Shown: positions 35,086 to 47,399 of the stretch, piece after piece
Numbering within the stretch: the first letter of the stretch is position 1
How the letters are laid out: every line of letters begins with the position of its first letter
Assembly (NCBI GenBank): GCA_032622095.1
Contig: CP136061.1
Span: 235,679,815-235,743,814 of the forward strand
Reading direction: 5' to 3'
Source: Siphonodentalium dalli
Lineage: Eukaryota > Mollusca > Scaphopoda > Gadilida > Siphonodentaliidae
Length of the DNA: 64,000 nt
Notes under the pieces: model-generated
What the model was told of the DNA's origin: nothing
The model's database searches: none
Seen by the model: the letters and a program-made list of their open reading frames with translations, nothing else
Position numbers and translations under genes: made by a program

Positions 35086-36010
35086 GTTCACGTGGGGTTT
35101 CCAACTGCACCTCCATTGAACCAAGCCAAACTCCCAATATTGCATAAATAATTTGCATCCCCGCTCCCCTGGCTTTTGAATTTCCGACCTGGTACCTCAC
35201 ATGCCTTGATTTTGTTTATTGACTTTAATTTTGACTGGATACCGGGGAGGGACCTATATATATATTTTTTGTATGTGATTGAACACCACAAAATCCTAAT
35301 ATATATATAGTGGTTAACTCCTTGAAAATGATTCAGGCCTCGATGTTTTTCTTTATTTGATTAGCAGACCCTGACTCGCCATGAGGGAGGGACCGGGACC
35401 CGTTTGGTCGACCACGGTTCTGCCCTGTGTGAGAGAAGTTTGAAATCTGAATCCGGACTGGCCTCCAGCTCTTCAAGTGTTGGAAATATCCGCCTGAAAC
35501 TCCCCTAAAGTTGGAAATTGTCCAACTGGTGCCGATTTCAAACCAATATTTTGACCAAAAGTAGGAAGATATATGCTGGCCTAAAAACAACAAGTTTCAC
35601 ATACATTACTGGTTGCAAAATCAAAATACGAGAACAATTTCAGCCTATTGTTGGTTTGCAATTTACAAATATTTTTGTGTCAGGTATGAAATGTCCAACT
35701 GTTGAAAAATGTGACCATAGTTGGGGGGACACAACGAGCCCCATGTCGCCACACCCCTGTATGTTTGGTAGCCAAATTCGTGCTATTAAGCACATAACCA
35801 TGAACCAAACCAAATCTACAACTCTATATGCCTACATATGAGGTCTCGATGGAGTGAGATCATCCGATTTGTCCAAAAAAACATAATAAATTTTGCCACC
35901 AAATATATGCATGTACTATTAAATTAAAACAGTATTGCATTTCCAAATAACGTGACACTTTCTCATTTCACTCGGTTTGGAAGGTATTTTATACATGAGT
36001 GCAGCAAGCG
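35086..36010 (+). repeat. Dispersed repeat family D, copy 1
   Basis: Marked by 'ttggaaattgtccaact', 'gagaacaatttcagcct', 'tgtttggtag.ca.a', 'catccgatttg.ccaaaaaa' and 'ctttctcatttc.ctcggtt'. The right-hand 600 bases match 39180-39740 closely in the same orientation. Partial copies lie at 9290-9560 and 61306-61605. No coding capacity. Confidence 0.75.
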
Positions 36011-36099
36011 TTATATAAATTGCCAAACGTTTCAGATAACTACATAACCTTAATCGAAGCAAGAGTTATATCTTAAATATGGTGACTTGACCATAAGCC

Positions 36100-36601
36100 T
36101 TAAAGGTACGGTTGGCCTTGGCGGTGGGTATCCTGTGAAAATATTTCCACCCGTCAAAAACCGCCACAAACAGAAAGAACAACATAATGTAGACATACTT
36201 TGTCAGTATACAAATAATAAATATCGCATAAACAGTATGTTATTGTCATATTTTTGACCATTGTTATGTAAACAAAAGCAGAAAAAGTTACTTTTCTGGT
36301 GTTTGTTTATATTATGATGGTAAACATAAAGAGCGTTCTTTGTGGGTGAATTCCTGATATGGAACGAATAAAGAGCGTTTATGCCATTTGTGTGTGATTA
36401 GCCAGCAGCATTGTGTTGTCTTCTGTAACACAATCAGGCTCTTGTTTAGTTAAAATATAGTAAATCTTTATGATAACATGCTGTTTACGCGATGGTCATG
36501 GTATATATGAACGAAACTGTATGCGCTTTAATGTTTTCCTGTTTACGGTGATTGGAACAAATATGAATATTTTCGACAACTAAGGCCTCACGTGCCTTTA
36601 A
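36100..36601 (+). mobile_element. 502-bp TTAA-class MITE, copy 1
   Basis: TTAA-bounded: TTAAAGGTACGGTTGGCC at the left, and the complement of TTAAAGGCACGTGAGGCC at the right (imperfect TIRs). The interior carries two AAAGAGCGTT boxes around 'cctgatatgg' (36330-36380). A copy of the same length in opposite orientation lies at 54160-54661. No ORF. TTAA target sites suggest piggyBac or Kolobok-type mobilisation. Confidence 0.88.
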
Positions 36602-36866
36602 TCATCCATACAGGTACTGTAGCCAGCCATTCCGTCGTTGGCTAATTACCCATGCAGTTTAGTACTCTGTTTATGTTTCATTGCAGATACTGTTTGTATT
36701 CGGCATAATGGTGTATTATTTAAAATTACAACAAAACATAATGAGGCATCTTGGACATTTTTGAATTGGTTTATACCGCAAACTAGTTAGTAATCCATGA
36801 ATTAAGAATTTTGAGGCAAATTCGAATTTTCCCCCAGATATTTATTTTTTGTAGCGGATAAGATCA

Positions 36867-38708
36867 GGGGCCTATACTATAGAATACATTTTTTGTAATA
36901 GCAGGCTTATTTGAGCCGTACAGAAGGTGTCGAGTACTATGGACCACTGTAATCTAGCAGCTAACGCGATTTCTTGTAAATCACAAAAATACGGCAAATC
37001 GAGTACTAGCGACCACCGTTCGTCAAACGCACATCTAAACATTTGTGATTTTATCAAGGGAAATTACTCTAATGATATATGCGAATGATATGGCAATGCC
37101 TATTTGTGTCAGTTGGTGAGTGATTTAGTTGATGAATAAAGGTACATAATGTGTGACTAGTTTCCGATACTTGGGTTATTTTGACCACAATTGCGCACGA
37201 TGAAAAGTAATTCCTTCGGTATCGTATGGAATATTTACCATTTTCAGATGGTTTATGTTACATAAACATGTAACATGAAACATTTGAAATTAACGGTTTT
37301 TCGAAAAGGGTCGGCAAGCACACATATCGGTTGCCCTTCAAATGGCCACATCAACTTTATATAGCAATATTACCAAGGATGGAACCTGATTTGTCTAGCT
37401 AGCTTAGGGCTGGGACAGCGGCTGAAATATTAGAAGTGGGAACATCTAGACCTTAATAGTTGAAAAGGTTGAGGTACAATGCATCTGGGAAAATTCAAAC
37501 CCATGATGGGGTGCGATGGCTGTTCTCTGACTTGGTTTTTTCGACCTGTGTCAAGGATGGGTGTTCATTTGGAAATTCCAATGTGGACGAACACTCCCTC
37601 GTCCAGGGTCTCCGGGGACATCCAACCTCGATTTTAAAACATATATATAGCACCATCTACTTAAACTATACCTAATTAATGGTACATTCCATTTATACCC
37701 AACTAAGCGGCTGAATTTAGGTCAACATATGACATTTGGTTTATAACCAACACGCACTACTACATTGGTAAGTTAAGGATCATGAGACCCCGATTTTTTC
37801 TAAGAATTCACTCATGGAACATTCTGTGCGGCACTATTGGCCAAATTAAATTGTTTAGACCACAAGGTGAATGCAAACTTCTTGAGCACACAAATGCCAT
37901 GCGGTTCAAATATGTTTCATAATGTCATGGTAAATATTTGGGGTCCACTGATTCTTAACGCAACTTAGCCTGAAATTATCAGTAACTGTTTCAACACGAA
38001 ATGCCACCACCCCCGATTCACCGCGTATCCGTGTACCTTCGCACAAAGATCGTTTATACGTTTTGAGCCCAAGCCCCACAACTTTAACTCTTTAATTCCG
38101 TTCATAATTAAAATCTCCTTTCAACTCCATTGAGCGTAAACCACCTCAATGGGTTAACAATTGAGATTCCGTGACTGCATTACAAAGAACATGTACCCAG
38201 CTAATCGCACTCACAATTATCCGCACGGATAATCGGCGTGGTCACGGCGTGAAAAATCAATTATGTAGCCTATGCCGTTGTAATCTAATACGGAATTTTT
38301 ACAAAAATAGTATTATCGCTGTACTATAGAACCCGCTTAGCCCGTACTTTATCATTCCGTATTGCGAATTTTTACATATTACAAAGCCGTAGCGTTCGAG
38401 TACTATGAAAACATGAACAGATGAAACTTTCAGGCCCCCTTTTTCTCCACCAAATGCAAAGATTTTCCGGTCAAGTGAATCCCGGTATATAGATGGTTCG
38501 CCAGAAAAGATCATATAAGTCATTGCATGTCAATGTATTTTGCATATAAAGAGTTTTGGGCATATGTTGAGTTTCAATCTACAATGAAAGAAATACACTG
38601 ATAGAAATACAGTCGAATACTATAGAACACAAAATATGTATTACAAAATTTGTAAATCAAAAATTAACGCTGATATTACAAAAATTGTATTCTATAGTAT
38701 AGGCCCCA
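36867..38708. mobile_element. 1.84-kb TIR element, non-autonomous
   Basis: Left end GGGGCCTATACTATAGAATA (36867) is matched by its complement ending at 38708, with the TIR extending to about 33 bp. Related phrases inside ('gtcgagtacta..gaccac' near 36930 and 37000, 'gtactatagaac' near 38320 and 38620) show subterminal repeats. No transposase frame is visible; the superfamily is not determined because no clear target-site duplication is seen. Confidence 0.7.
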
Positions 38709-39074
38709 GGGGTGATGCGTTGGTGAATTTTAAAACCAGATGCACTGTGGCCGTCGCGTACCGCGAACAATTTACAAAAGGCTGCTTCACTAGTAATAAA
38801 TAAACCAATATTTTTGCAGAAACTTCTTGATTATTACGACACTATGGTTGAAATCATTATTCTGTACCACTTACCCTCGCCGGCATCTAATGTGCAAATG
38901 CTATATGTTCGCATACCCCCTAACGACGTGTCATTCATTTCCAGTACGGATACGATCGATTGGCTGTTCTGTTCACATGCATTTTTCAAGAAGCTCCGGA
39001 AACAGGGGAGTCAATGTCGATATCGATGAGCGCGGTCGCACGAGAACGAAAGCCATTTAAATCTCTATAACAAA

Positions 39075-39745
39075 TTAAGCCACAGGAACCAGGCATCCTG
39101 TTGACATTTTCATAACCAGACCAAACTCCCATGTTTGTGCAATACCATTTGCACTCCCTTAGGTTTTCTAATTATCTGGCTGGTACCTCAAACTTTCCAA
39201 CTGTTGGAAATTTCCACCAGGTACGCCAAACGTTGAATAATGTCCAGTCCCATATCAATTTCAGACTAAAATATGGACTAAATATAGAATAATATGCTAC
39301 TGTTGGTCTAAAAGCAACAAATTCCCCACTATATGGTTGGAAGATCAGACAATGGAACAATTTCAACCTATATGTGGTGTGAAATTTCCAACAGAAGTTG
39401 TGTGAGGCATGCAATTTCCTGTTGAAAATTTTGACCATAGTTGGGGAGACCGACATTCCAAGCCCCACGTCACCCCCCCCCCCCCTGTGTGTTTGGTAGT
39501 CAGACATGTGCTACACACCCCAGCCCCGTAAACCATACCAAATCAAAAATTCAACAAAACTTCATATGGGGTTTATATTGGGAGTTGGGTCATCCGATTT
39601 GCCAAAAAACAAACACTTTTGCCACCCCATATATGAATGCACCATTAAATTATGACCATTGTTTGTACCAATTTCCAAATAACATCACCACTTTCTCATT
39701 TCGCTCGGTTTTGGAAGGTATTCATACAAGCGACCCGAATGCTTG
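39075..39745 (+). repeat. Dispersed repeat family D, copy 2
   Basis: Direct-orientation copy of 35086-36010, ending with the same 'aataacatcaccactttctcatttcgctcgg' region (the copy at 35945 is closely similar). It contains a C run at 39472-39485. No coding capacity. Confidence 0.75.
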
Positions 39746-40346
39746 ATTAATAGTGTAGATAGTTTTGAATGCAAGTGGGCTTCGATAATTATATATGCAA
39801 TATAGCCTGTATATGGTTTAGATAATAAAGGCTTCTATATAATAATGTATAGTGAATGGTATAGGCTACATACAATGTACATCGCTGCGATTAAGCCGAT
39901 ACTTACGGATGCCACCTTCAGACCTAAGTTCTGCCCGATACAGGCACATCATATATAAGTAGAAACATAACTACAAATGAGGGTTCATACGGACACGGAT
40001 CTGATAGACAGTATGTGAATAGCCGATGTAAAACATGGGCTTGGGAGGACTGGGGCCGGAGACAACTCGGGCCGAGACGACCCGGACCGAAGACAACTCG
40101 TCCCGGCCATATATTCCGGGGCGTATATATTGTCTCCGGTGTGAAAATTAATATTAGTCTTATCCGGTTAGAGTGATTGTCATAATAACCTGGGCAAGTA
40201 AGGCGCTTATTGAGTTTGCGGGATAATTGTAGCGCATGATTAAAGGTACTTAATACGATTATGACATGATAATCATCATTGAAACATCACGGAACCGTTA
40301 TATACAATTTTAGCACAGTGTGTTTTGAGATCTCAATGAATCAGAA
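39746..40346. repeat. GC-rich short tandem repeat and unassigned flank
   Basis: At 40045-40110 about three 16-base units occur ('ggccggagacaactcg', 'ggccgagacgacccgg', 'accgaagacaactcgt'). The patch is GC-rich against an AT-rich background. The rest is unassigned. Confidence 0.5.
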
Positions 40347-40387
40347 GTATGATTTTTCGCGAGGCTCTGCCAAGCGAAAAATCATAC
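40347..40387. repeat. Perfect 14-bp hairpin
   Basis: GTATGATTTTTCGC and its exact complement are separated by a 13-base loop (GAGGCTCTGCCAA). It is isolated, with no nearby gene. It may be a terminal hairpin of an unrecognised repeat. Confidence 0.7.
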
Positions 40388-40836
40388 CCACAACTAGTTG
40401 AGATAACATGCACATATCACAAAACACACTATGTTATTGTTGTATTTATATTTGCCGACCGACATTTAAATTTTGGGCAAATTTATGTCAGATATGACAC
40501 AAAAACGACCTACAATTTTTTCATTTCCAAGTGGTGACAACGTCGTAGATTTATGGAGCATTGGGGTGATTTTTTTGGCACTAAACAAAATATGTCATGA
40601 TTCAATATTCATCCATGTTCGAAAATCGGACCTCTGAAAATCAAATGTCAATGTTCTCAAATAAAAAGCAAAATCCTTTAAACTATTATAGTTCAGAATT
40701 AACTAGATTGAAAATAACCATGCACATTCTGAGAAAAGTGTACAATACATCGTATATTCGTAAATTTAGCAAATTTTCTGCGATGAAAGCGTCTAAAATG
40801 ACTGGAAAATATAGGTGAAAGCTAACATTTAGTTAC

Positions 40837-40961
40837 CTTATGGGACAGTTAAAGTCATCAGCTTCACTCCCGGTGGGTATATATTTCATGTCAGACAGAA
40901 CTGTATCCGATATACCATAAGAAAGGTCATAAAAAACTAGAAATAAAACCCAAGGTTGCAT
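40837..40961 (-). CDS. Possible first coding exon with signal peptide
   Basis: From ATG 40961-40959 the minus strand encodes MQPWVLFLVFYDLSYG, a good signal peptide, then a polar stretch ending ...EADDFNCPI. The exon ends at ATAAG|GTAACT (donor at 40836), a near-consensus site. The frame stays open upstream to another ATG at 41042. No family is recognised, and the next exon, toward lower coordinates, was not found. It could be a chance frame, but the leader plus donor combination is suggestive. Confidence 0.35.
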
Positions 40962-41854
40962 ATTATTGATGCGGTATTCGCCCCGTATTAAATTGTTGAA
41001 AACTGCGGTCAGAGTAAGTAATCTCCTCAGATACAACCACATTTTCGGCGCGAATCATCGCGTGGAGGTCATGGAATTATATTCGGAAGAAATCGGAACC
41101 GCCCGAAAAACGACGATCGGCTGGCACGCACGGTTGACAGAACAGCAAAAACAATAGCCGGCATGTCGATAACCGAAAGTAGATTCCTCAAAACACAAAC
41201 TAGATAATGTCTTTATTTTTGCATCGGTATCTCATGTTTTCTAATTGAAATATCGAGAATTAATTGGCAACTAACAATTAAAGTGTACACACTGTGTATA
41301 TGTTATATATGGATTGTTTGCAAATTTAGGCGTGAATGGGTATTCACAGCATGCAAAATACGATTGGCACACCTCCGAACTGATGCAGGTCGTCATGCTT
41401 CTCATTGATTGAAAATAAACAAATCGGGGAATTCCTGCCCTTCTTATCAAACGTCAACATATTTGGTCGAATTTAAGATAAAGTTATCTGCAATGGCTGA
41501 TTGACTTCTGTAAATGGAAGTTATTAGCAATATTTGAAATGCAGAGTGAATCACCGATCGATCTATAAAGTATAAATTATAATAGCCCAATCGGGCTGAA
41601 CTAGATCGATTGGTCTTCCTGGAATAGTGGTCGCTGCTGTAAGAGAGGGAACTCTAAATTTCTTAAATATTAAAATTTTGTTTGTGTCAAATTTGTACAA
41701 GTTTATAATGAATATTACCAGTAAAACATTATACCGTTGTCTTTCATTAGTTTCAAAATAAATGAGAATTTTTTTTAATTGGTAGAAACAGCTGGTCGAA
41801 AGAACAATTTAGAGTACTCCCCTTATCCCAGATTCACTTTATAGTAGCTAATTA
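40962..41854. other. Unassigned AT-rich sequence
   Basis: No gene or repeat is recognised. It may contain the 5' UTR and promoter of the possible exon at 40837-40961. Confidence 0.35.
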
Positions 41855-42790
41855 CACTTAAGCGTAAATTATTTACGCTTAAGCATAATTAACTTACGAT
41901 AATCGTAATACATTTGAATTACGCTTAAGTGTAATTGGCTTCATCAGCTATCTCACCTCTATAATAAATAATTGAGCTAAAGCCCCCTCCCATCAAGGAT
42001 CTCTAATTACACTTAAGCTCTTAGAGATTCCTTATAGCGCTTAAGTGCAATACGATATTCCTTTTTGTGCTTAAGTGCAATAAGATATTCCTTATTGTGC
42101 TAAGCGCAATTAGATATTTCCTTATTGAACTTAATCGCAATTATATCTTCCCTTATTATATCGCTTAAGCTCAATTATATCGCTTAAGCTCTATTATTTA
42201 TTAAATGTTAATTTGGCTCCCCATATACCTCATGTATATTGGTATAACCTGATGTAGGTTACTGGCATTAGTTGCATCCATTTCAGCTTGAGGGGAGTTC
42301 AATGAGAGTGTATATGAATTACGTTTAAGCGTACTTCATTTACGCTTAATCGCAGAACTCGTTTACACTTAAGCATAATTAAAATGAATAATGCTTAAGC
42401 AAATACCTAACTCCAACTGATTTCCTCTGTCTGAATAATTGAGTCCATCTCATATTATATGGGGGAGTCTAAACCGATGTTTGATTGATGTCTTATTGCC
42501 AGAGTAAATTTGAGTTTAGAGGGAATCGCATGGGAGACAGCCTTTTCAAATATATTATTTATTAGTGTAAATCAATTACGCTCAAGCGCAAAAAATATGT
42601 GTCTAATAATATATTTGCGCTTTAGCATAAAATTGCCATAAATGTGATCTATTTTATGGGAGGCCCTTTTCACATTTATTATTTATTTACGATTAAGCGC
42701 AAATAACCTCTATCATTTGCGCTTAAGCAAATAGATCATATTTGCGCTTAAGCTTAAATCATTTGCAATTAAGCGCAAATAAAAATTAAT
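41855..42790. repeat. Cluster of CTTAAG-centred palindromes, left part
   Basis: About twenty copies of an imperfect palindrome near RCGCTTAAGYGYAA occur at irregular spacing, for example at 41861, 41882, 41926, 42002, 42038, 42067, 42162, 42181, 42383, 42406, 42718 and 42744, plus variants with one change (CTCAAG, CTTTAG, ATTAAG). Between them the sequence is AT-rich and otherwise not repeated. A second cluster follows at 43340-43505. No known feature type fits. Confidence 0.75.
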
Positions 42791-42862
42791 ATGCATTGAT
42801 CCCCCCTGAATTAATTTTACATGGCACAGGCCTAAACACATCACTAAAGTTGATATAGCCCC

Positions 42863-43250
42863 ACCATATGAGGGAAACAATCCCCCAGAAACCCCAAGAT
42901 CTGTTTTATGACCATGGAAATGATATAGATCTGTGTAGGATATGTCTCTTTTATAAAATATACTATATCTCTGAGATGGAGACACAAATTCTTGGGGACA
43001 GGGATACTGATATTATGAAAATAGGGGGTTTTCCCCTACTTCAAGTCAATGAGTACACCATATGAGGGAAGCAAACCCCAGTAACCCCTAATTCCCTATT
43101 TATGGCCATGGAAATGGTATATATCTGTGCAGGAGATAATAAAATATACATGAGCTCTGGGAGTGAGGCACCAATTATTGGGACACCAGGAACAGAGATG
43201 CTGATATGCATATGGATTTCTTTGTTCAACTTTCCAGTCTGTATGGGGCT
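42863..43250 (+). repeat. Two 194-base tandem units between the CTTAAG clusters
   Basis: Unit 1 starts 'accatatgagggaaacaa' at 42863 and unit 2 'accatatgagggaagcaaa' at 43057. Both continue with 'ccatggaaatg.tata.atctgtg', 'aaaatata', a 'tctg.gag.gaggcac' region and 'ggaca..agga'. They show moderate divergence. Translations carry stops in all useful frames. Confidence 0.7.
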
Positions 43251-43339
43251 ACTACTATGGGCCCATGATAATATAATATGAGATGGACTCAATCATTCAC
43301 ATCAGAGGGATGTAAGGGAGTGTTAGGTATTGATAGACA

Positions 43340-43505
43340 CATATTTGCGCTTAAGCGCATATGATTTACGCTTAAAATGAATGACCAGTACTCATAGGAG
43401 TAATGCTTTATCTACAAGTGAACTACGCGTTATATTTGTGCATTACACCTGAGTGTAATACATTACGCTTAAGTGTAATTCACTTACGCTAAAGTGCAAT
43501 TAGCT
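43340..43505. repeat. Cluster of CTTAAG-centred palindromes, right part
   Basis: Same motif as 41855-42790: 'tttgcgcttaagcgcatatg' (43345-43364), 'tttacgcttaaaatg', 'acacctgagtgtaa', 'tacgcttaagtgtaa' and 'tacgctaaagtgcaa'. The last three show matched changes around the same centre. Confidence 0.75.
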
Positions 43506-44525
43506 AATACATGTGAAAAAGGCCTTCCATTATAGTTATCATCTATCAGAATGAATAGTGCTGACAAAAGCTTGACAACAGAATTTGCCCTTAAAAATAT
43601 TTCATGGCCAATGAGCTAACAAATGGTCTGTACTGGCATATTGAATACGGTTACCAATTATTGTACTATTGTACAGGTATAATAACAGTTTTGAGTTACA
43701 AAAGTAAGACAACTCTTTCTGCACGGTACTGTGCTTGCGGCCAGATCATCGACGTATATATAGATCGATGGCCAGATTGGTGTAAAATTTCGGTCAATGC
43801 GCTTACAATTTTCTATAAATAGTAACATTTTGGAATTATTACCTCTCGATCACTGTTCGATTATAATCTTTGCCACTAACTCGGCCAATGTTCTTCCGTT
43901 TGTGATTTCACGCAACAATTCCCTTTCTATTCCTTCCCTGTCGAATTGACTACCGATTGCGATGTCAATTTGTTTTTCACTTTAATATTCTGATGTGACG
44001 CTATTCCAACGAACGGTCATCCTCCTTGGAAGACATTTCTGAGAACGAAACCCGATTCAATCCCAATCGAGTCGGAAGTGCTCGGGCATTTCCGTGACTG
44101 CACAAGACAACGTATCGGTTTGTTTTTTCGTGTTATTATGGCGAGATTAATCGGGACGATTGCTGAAATATAGATAGTTAGCCGAATGGCCGTAAAATGT
44201 GTACAAACTGACTTCAGGGTGGGGGATTTCGTGTATCTGAGTTATTTTATTCACTCTTCCCACAGAATGACGCAGGGAACTCAATTGTGAGGTTCAATTT
44301 ACGTTTCACATCACTTTAATCATGATGCATTGTATATGTAGCTACACTACTATTTTATGATACTTATATGCATAAACGTATTCGTTTAAATATTCCGATA
44401 TGCTAGAGTAAATTAAAATTATAATCCTATTTCGAGGCGATAGTTTTTGTTGATACACCACGTTGCGCATAGTCCTTTCTGGAAATATAATACACATAAT
44501 TATGTAAGATATATATACATTACTC
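43506..44525. other. Unassigned sequence
   Basis: No conserved gene or repeat is recognised. The frame 43604-43822 has no motifs. Confidence 0.35.
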
Positions 44526-45120
44526 GTATTTAAATTCGCGCAGTACCATTTTTCGCTCCGTTTTGAATTCGCGCACATTAAATTCGCGCACCACGTTTTT
44601 TTCCAGACACGAGCTGATGACAGTTTCAGTCCGTAATGTATGTGTGTAGATTAGAAACCATCACGATTCACGACGAAATTTACATTAAACAGAGCACATT
44701 TGATTTGTTCTTTATATTTTGTTGAATACGGGTGCTTTAAATAATCATTTGGATAGAGTTAATCGTTATATATGGACACATAATTGACATGAAGTGGGAA
44801 GAAGTAAACCAAAAACATCGTATTGGCTGCTGACTTCAGAAAAAATCAACAGTTCGCTGCATGTACATTCAAAACTTGATGTGATATTATAATTAACTCA
44901 TATTACTTGTGTATGAGCATGGCTTCACACGTGGTTTGTGGATTTGGTGACCTGTTTTTTCTGCTTTTATTCTGATAAGTGTGTGATTCTTACAAGCAAT
45001 TGCCACATCTTATGTTCCCCGTGGTTATACGCTAAACTTTGGAGTCGTATATTTTTCGTTCAGTTTTAAATTCGTCGCACAATGGGTGTGTGAAAAATAG
45101 TACTGCGCGAATTTAAATAC
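44526..45120. mobile_element. 595-bp TIR element (MITE)
   Basis: Left GTATTTAAATTCGCGCAGTA at 44526 is matched by its complement ending at 45120; the TIR runs about 29 bp with one mismatch. An additional subterminal 'aattcgcgcaca' repeat is at 44566-44592. No ORF. TA flanks suggest a Tc1/mariner-type target, but this is uncertain. Confidence 0.8.
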
Positions 45121-45229
45121 TAGTTTAAAGCTATCTAAAATTTAATACACCGTATTAAATCAAACCGGTATAATATAACTAGTAATTGTTCAAAGCGCGT
45201 GTCTGTGTTTATATGTCCAGTGTGGTCGT

Positions 45230-45287
45230 GATATATGGCATATAGCGGCTAAAACGACGTTAAACTCTCAATCAATAAATTAATCAG
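45230..45287 (-). repeat. SINE/LINE tail ('TTTAACGTCGTTTTAGC') fragment
   Basis: On the minus strand it reads 'gattgagagtttaacgtcgttttagccgcta', the same tail as 56585-56690 in the opposite orientation. This 3' tail is widespread in molluscan genomes. Confidence 0.65.
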
Positions 45288-45765
45288 TGTCTATAGTGGG
45301 GTGAAATCAGTTGTCCGCGAAGACGACATGACACGTTCAGTCATCTCTGGATTCTGGCCCTAGAGACAAATGACGTTTTAACGTCATGACGCCGTAACTG
45401 TCTTCATTTAGCTAACAATGAAGTTGATCTAATATCAACCTTTACAGGACATATATATATTCATAACAACTTACTGTTTATAAATAATACATACTTCAGT
45501 TGTCCATGCCATACACATATATATCGGAAGTTGTGAAGTAGCAAATTCGTTTCATTGCTGATTCCGCGATTTTGAGAAACCACTTCCGGAAGTCACGTGA
45601 TTTGTTCACGAAAAAGTTGTCTCGCTACAATTTTCACCGACACGGTATACTGTAAATTATGTGTGACGTCACAGGTTCGTACGCCCGCCTGTTACCTATA
45701 CACGACCAGAGCCGAGCGGGGTCGTTAATAATATGATCGCACGTGACACGTAGTGGAGCAACCAC
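45288..45765. repeat. TGACGT-rich repeat family E, diverged copy 1
   Basis: It shares with 46847-47310 and 48838-49284 the order 'gtgaaatcagt', 'tctggattctggccc', 'gacgt..tgacg', 'gctaac.a.gaa', 'ttccggaagtcacgtga' and 'gatc.cacgtgacacgta..g.gcaacc'. It is the most diverged of the three. No ORF. Confidence 0.65.
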
Positions 45766-46504
45766 ACAAATACATCAAACTGTCACAACAATTTCAATCT
45801 ATACACGTAGTTTCCAACTGTTGCTGTGTCACGGCATGGGATTTCAAAATGTTGAATATTTTCACCAAAGTTGGAGGGGCGGATTCCGCGGAACACTATA
45901 CAGTACAACCACCACATCTCTCGTTAAAGCAACTCATACACCTCCATGCCAAACTAAACCTAGCAATTTCCCACGTTTAGCTATGACAAATATAAATGAC
46001 TACATGAGCGCATTATCCCAAAATATCACTAGGCAAATCTTTCGCACGAACAGTTTCATGGACTCTTGTCAATTGAAAACATCCCTCGTTTGAATCCAGT
46101 CTGTATTTTTTCTAGAAAATGGTCTTTAGAGACGTCTCTTATTGCATTTAAGTGTAAACATTGTGGAAGGCAGCTGAATTAGCTCATGCCTGCAGGTCAA
46201 AAATTCAAACTGATAGTCAAAAGGACATTTGAAAACATGATGAAGAATACAATCTTATATATACACACTAGGTCAAAAGAAGAACAAACAAAAAAGGAAC
46301 AATGAAAACCAAACAAACAACACGTTTGTAGGAAGGGATCCAGGATCCCATATTTATTGTGTGCATAAAAAGTTGTATATGTGTTATGCGTGTTACTCAT
46401 TAATTTGTGTTGTTGTAATAAAGGTTTGATTTGCGTACTGGTGACTAAAAGACTTATCAAAGTCAAATATACATACCACTCTTCATCTTTATGGGTCTGA
46501 TACG
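45766..46504. other. Unassigned, with family D fragment
   Basis: At 45785-45880 'tttcaatctata', 'gtttccaactgttg' and 'caccaaagttggaggg' are a fragment of dispersed repeat family D. Frames 45743-46093 and 46197-46616 have no recognised motifs. Confidence 0.35.
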
Positions 46505-46815
46505 CGTAAGAACGGTAGGCTATACCGCCCTTTGGCGGTTGGTACCAAGGAACGGTATGGACCCACCGCTCTTCAGCGCTGCCACTAAATAACGGTATAC
46601 TGCTACTCAGTGACAAACGTCAAAGAACGGGGCACAGGAGTGGTGTACATCAGTATATACCAATATTTAGCTATACATGGTCCTGACGCGATAAAGAACG
46701 GTCTTACATTATCATCCGTACTGCTCGATCTCCAGTGTCCGACTATAAAGAGCCGTATACCGCTCCTTAGACCTCATCGCTAAAGAGCGGCATGCCGTTC
46801 TTGAGCCCTCAGTTC
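46505..46815. repeat. Array of AAAGARCGG palindromes
   Basis: About seven units spaced 35-70 bases apart carry AAAGARCGG-like boxes, most paired with a complementary CCG.TCTT, for example AAAGAGCGGCATGCCGTTCTT at 46786 (21 bases with imperfect symmetry), 'aaagagccgtataccgctcc' at 46747, 'ggaacggtatgga..ccaccgctctt' at 46549, and 'aaagaacgg' at 46623 and 46693. Each unit can form a short hairpin. Not a known RNA gene. Confidence 0.6.
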
Positions 46816-46846
46816 TAAAGCCACTTCGTAATATAATTGCGTCTAT

Positions 46847-47310
46847 AGTCTAGTGATGTGAAATCAGTGTTTCCGGTAGAGACCAAATGTGTCTGGATTC
46901 TGGCCCACAAAGCATAGTGACGTAAATGACGTCATGGACCATGTCATGACGTCTTCGCTGGTTTTCGTTCAGCTAACCAACGAAATTGGTCAAAATGAAA
47001 CTAATCTATAGGCCTAAATTACATAGGAATTTTTCAGAAAAACTGAAGTTAGTAATTTCATAACCATCCCGTTGGTCCACTTCCGATTCTGTGATTTCAC
47101 CATTTCTTTTGGGAAATTATTGTTCCCAGGATGCTATGCGAAAGCGGAGCGGAAGTCACGTGATTTTTAACCCATTTTTGTGCGCCGTTTTTCATCGCGT
47201 CGAAATTCTGTTTCATGGTATTGTAAAAATTAATGACGTCATTCACGCCTAAACTTGAAAAGCAACAACGCGCCTGCGGCGCGTTGTGGTTGCTAATATG
47301 ATCACACGTG
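46847..47310. repeat. TGACGT-rich repeat family E, copy 2
   Basis: Very close to 48838-49284 in direct orientation (shared frame NDVINFYNTMKQNF.AMKNG on the minus strand). It contains a full TGACGTCA palindrome (46928) and 'atgtcatgacgtc'. Neither the frame nor the repeat matches a known protein. Confidence 0.85.
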
Positions 47311-47399
47311 ACACGTAACGGGGCAACCTCACGCGATGCTTCGTTGGATCTAGTTACTTTGTTTTGTTTGTATATGAGCAAGAACACGGTTACGTGCTA

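Noticed and set aside
41855-43505. CRISPR array
   Set aside because: The palindromes are irregularly spaced, imperfect, and without uniform spacers.
46197-46616. 139-codon minus-strand frame
   Set aside because: It overlaps the AAAGARCGG palindrome array and lacks conserved motifs.
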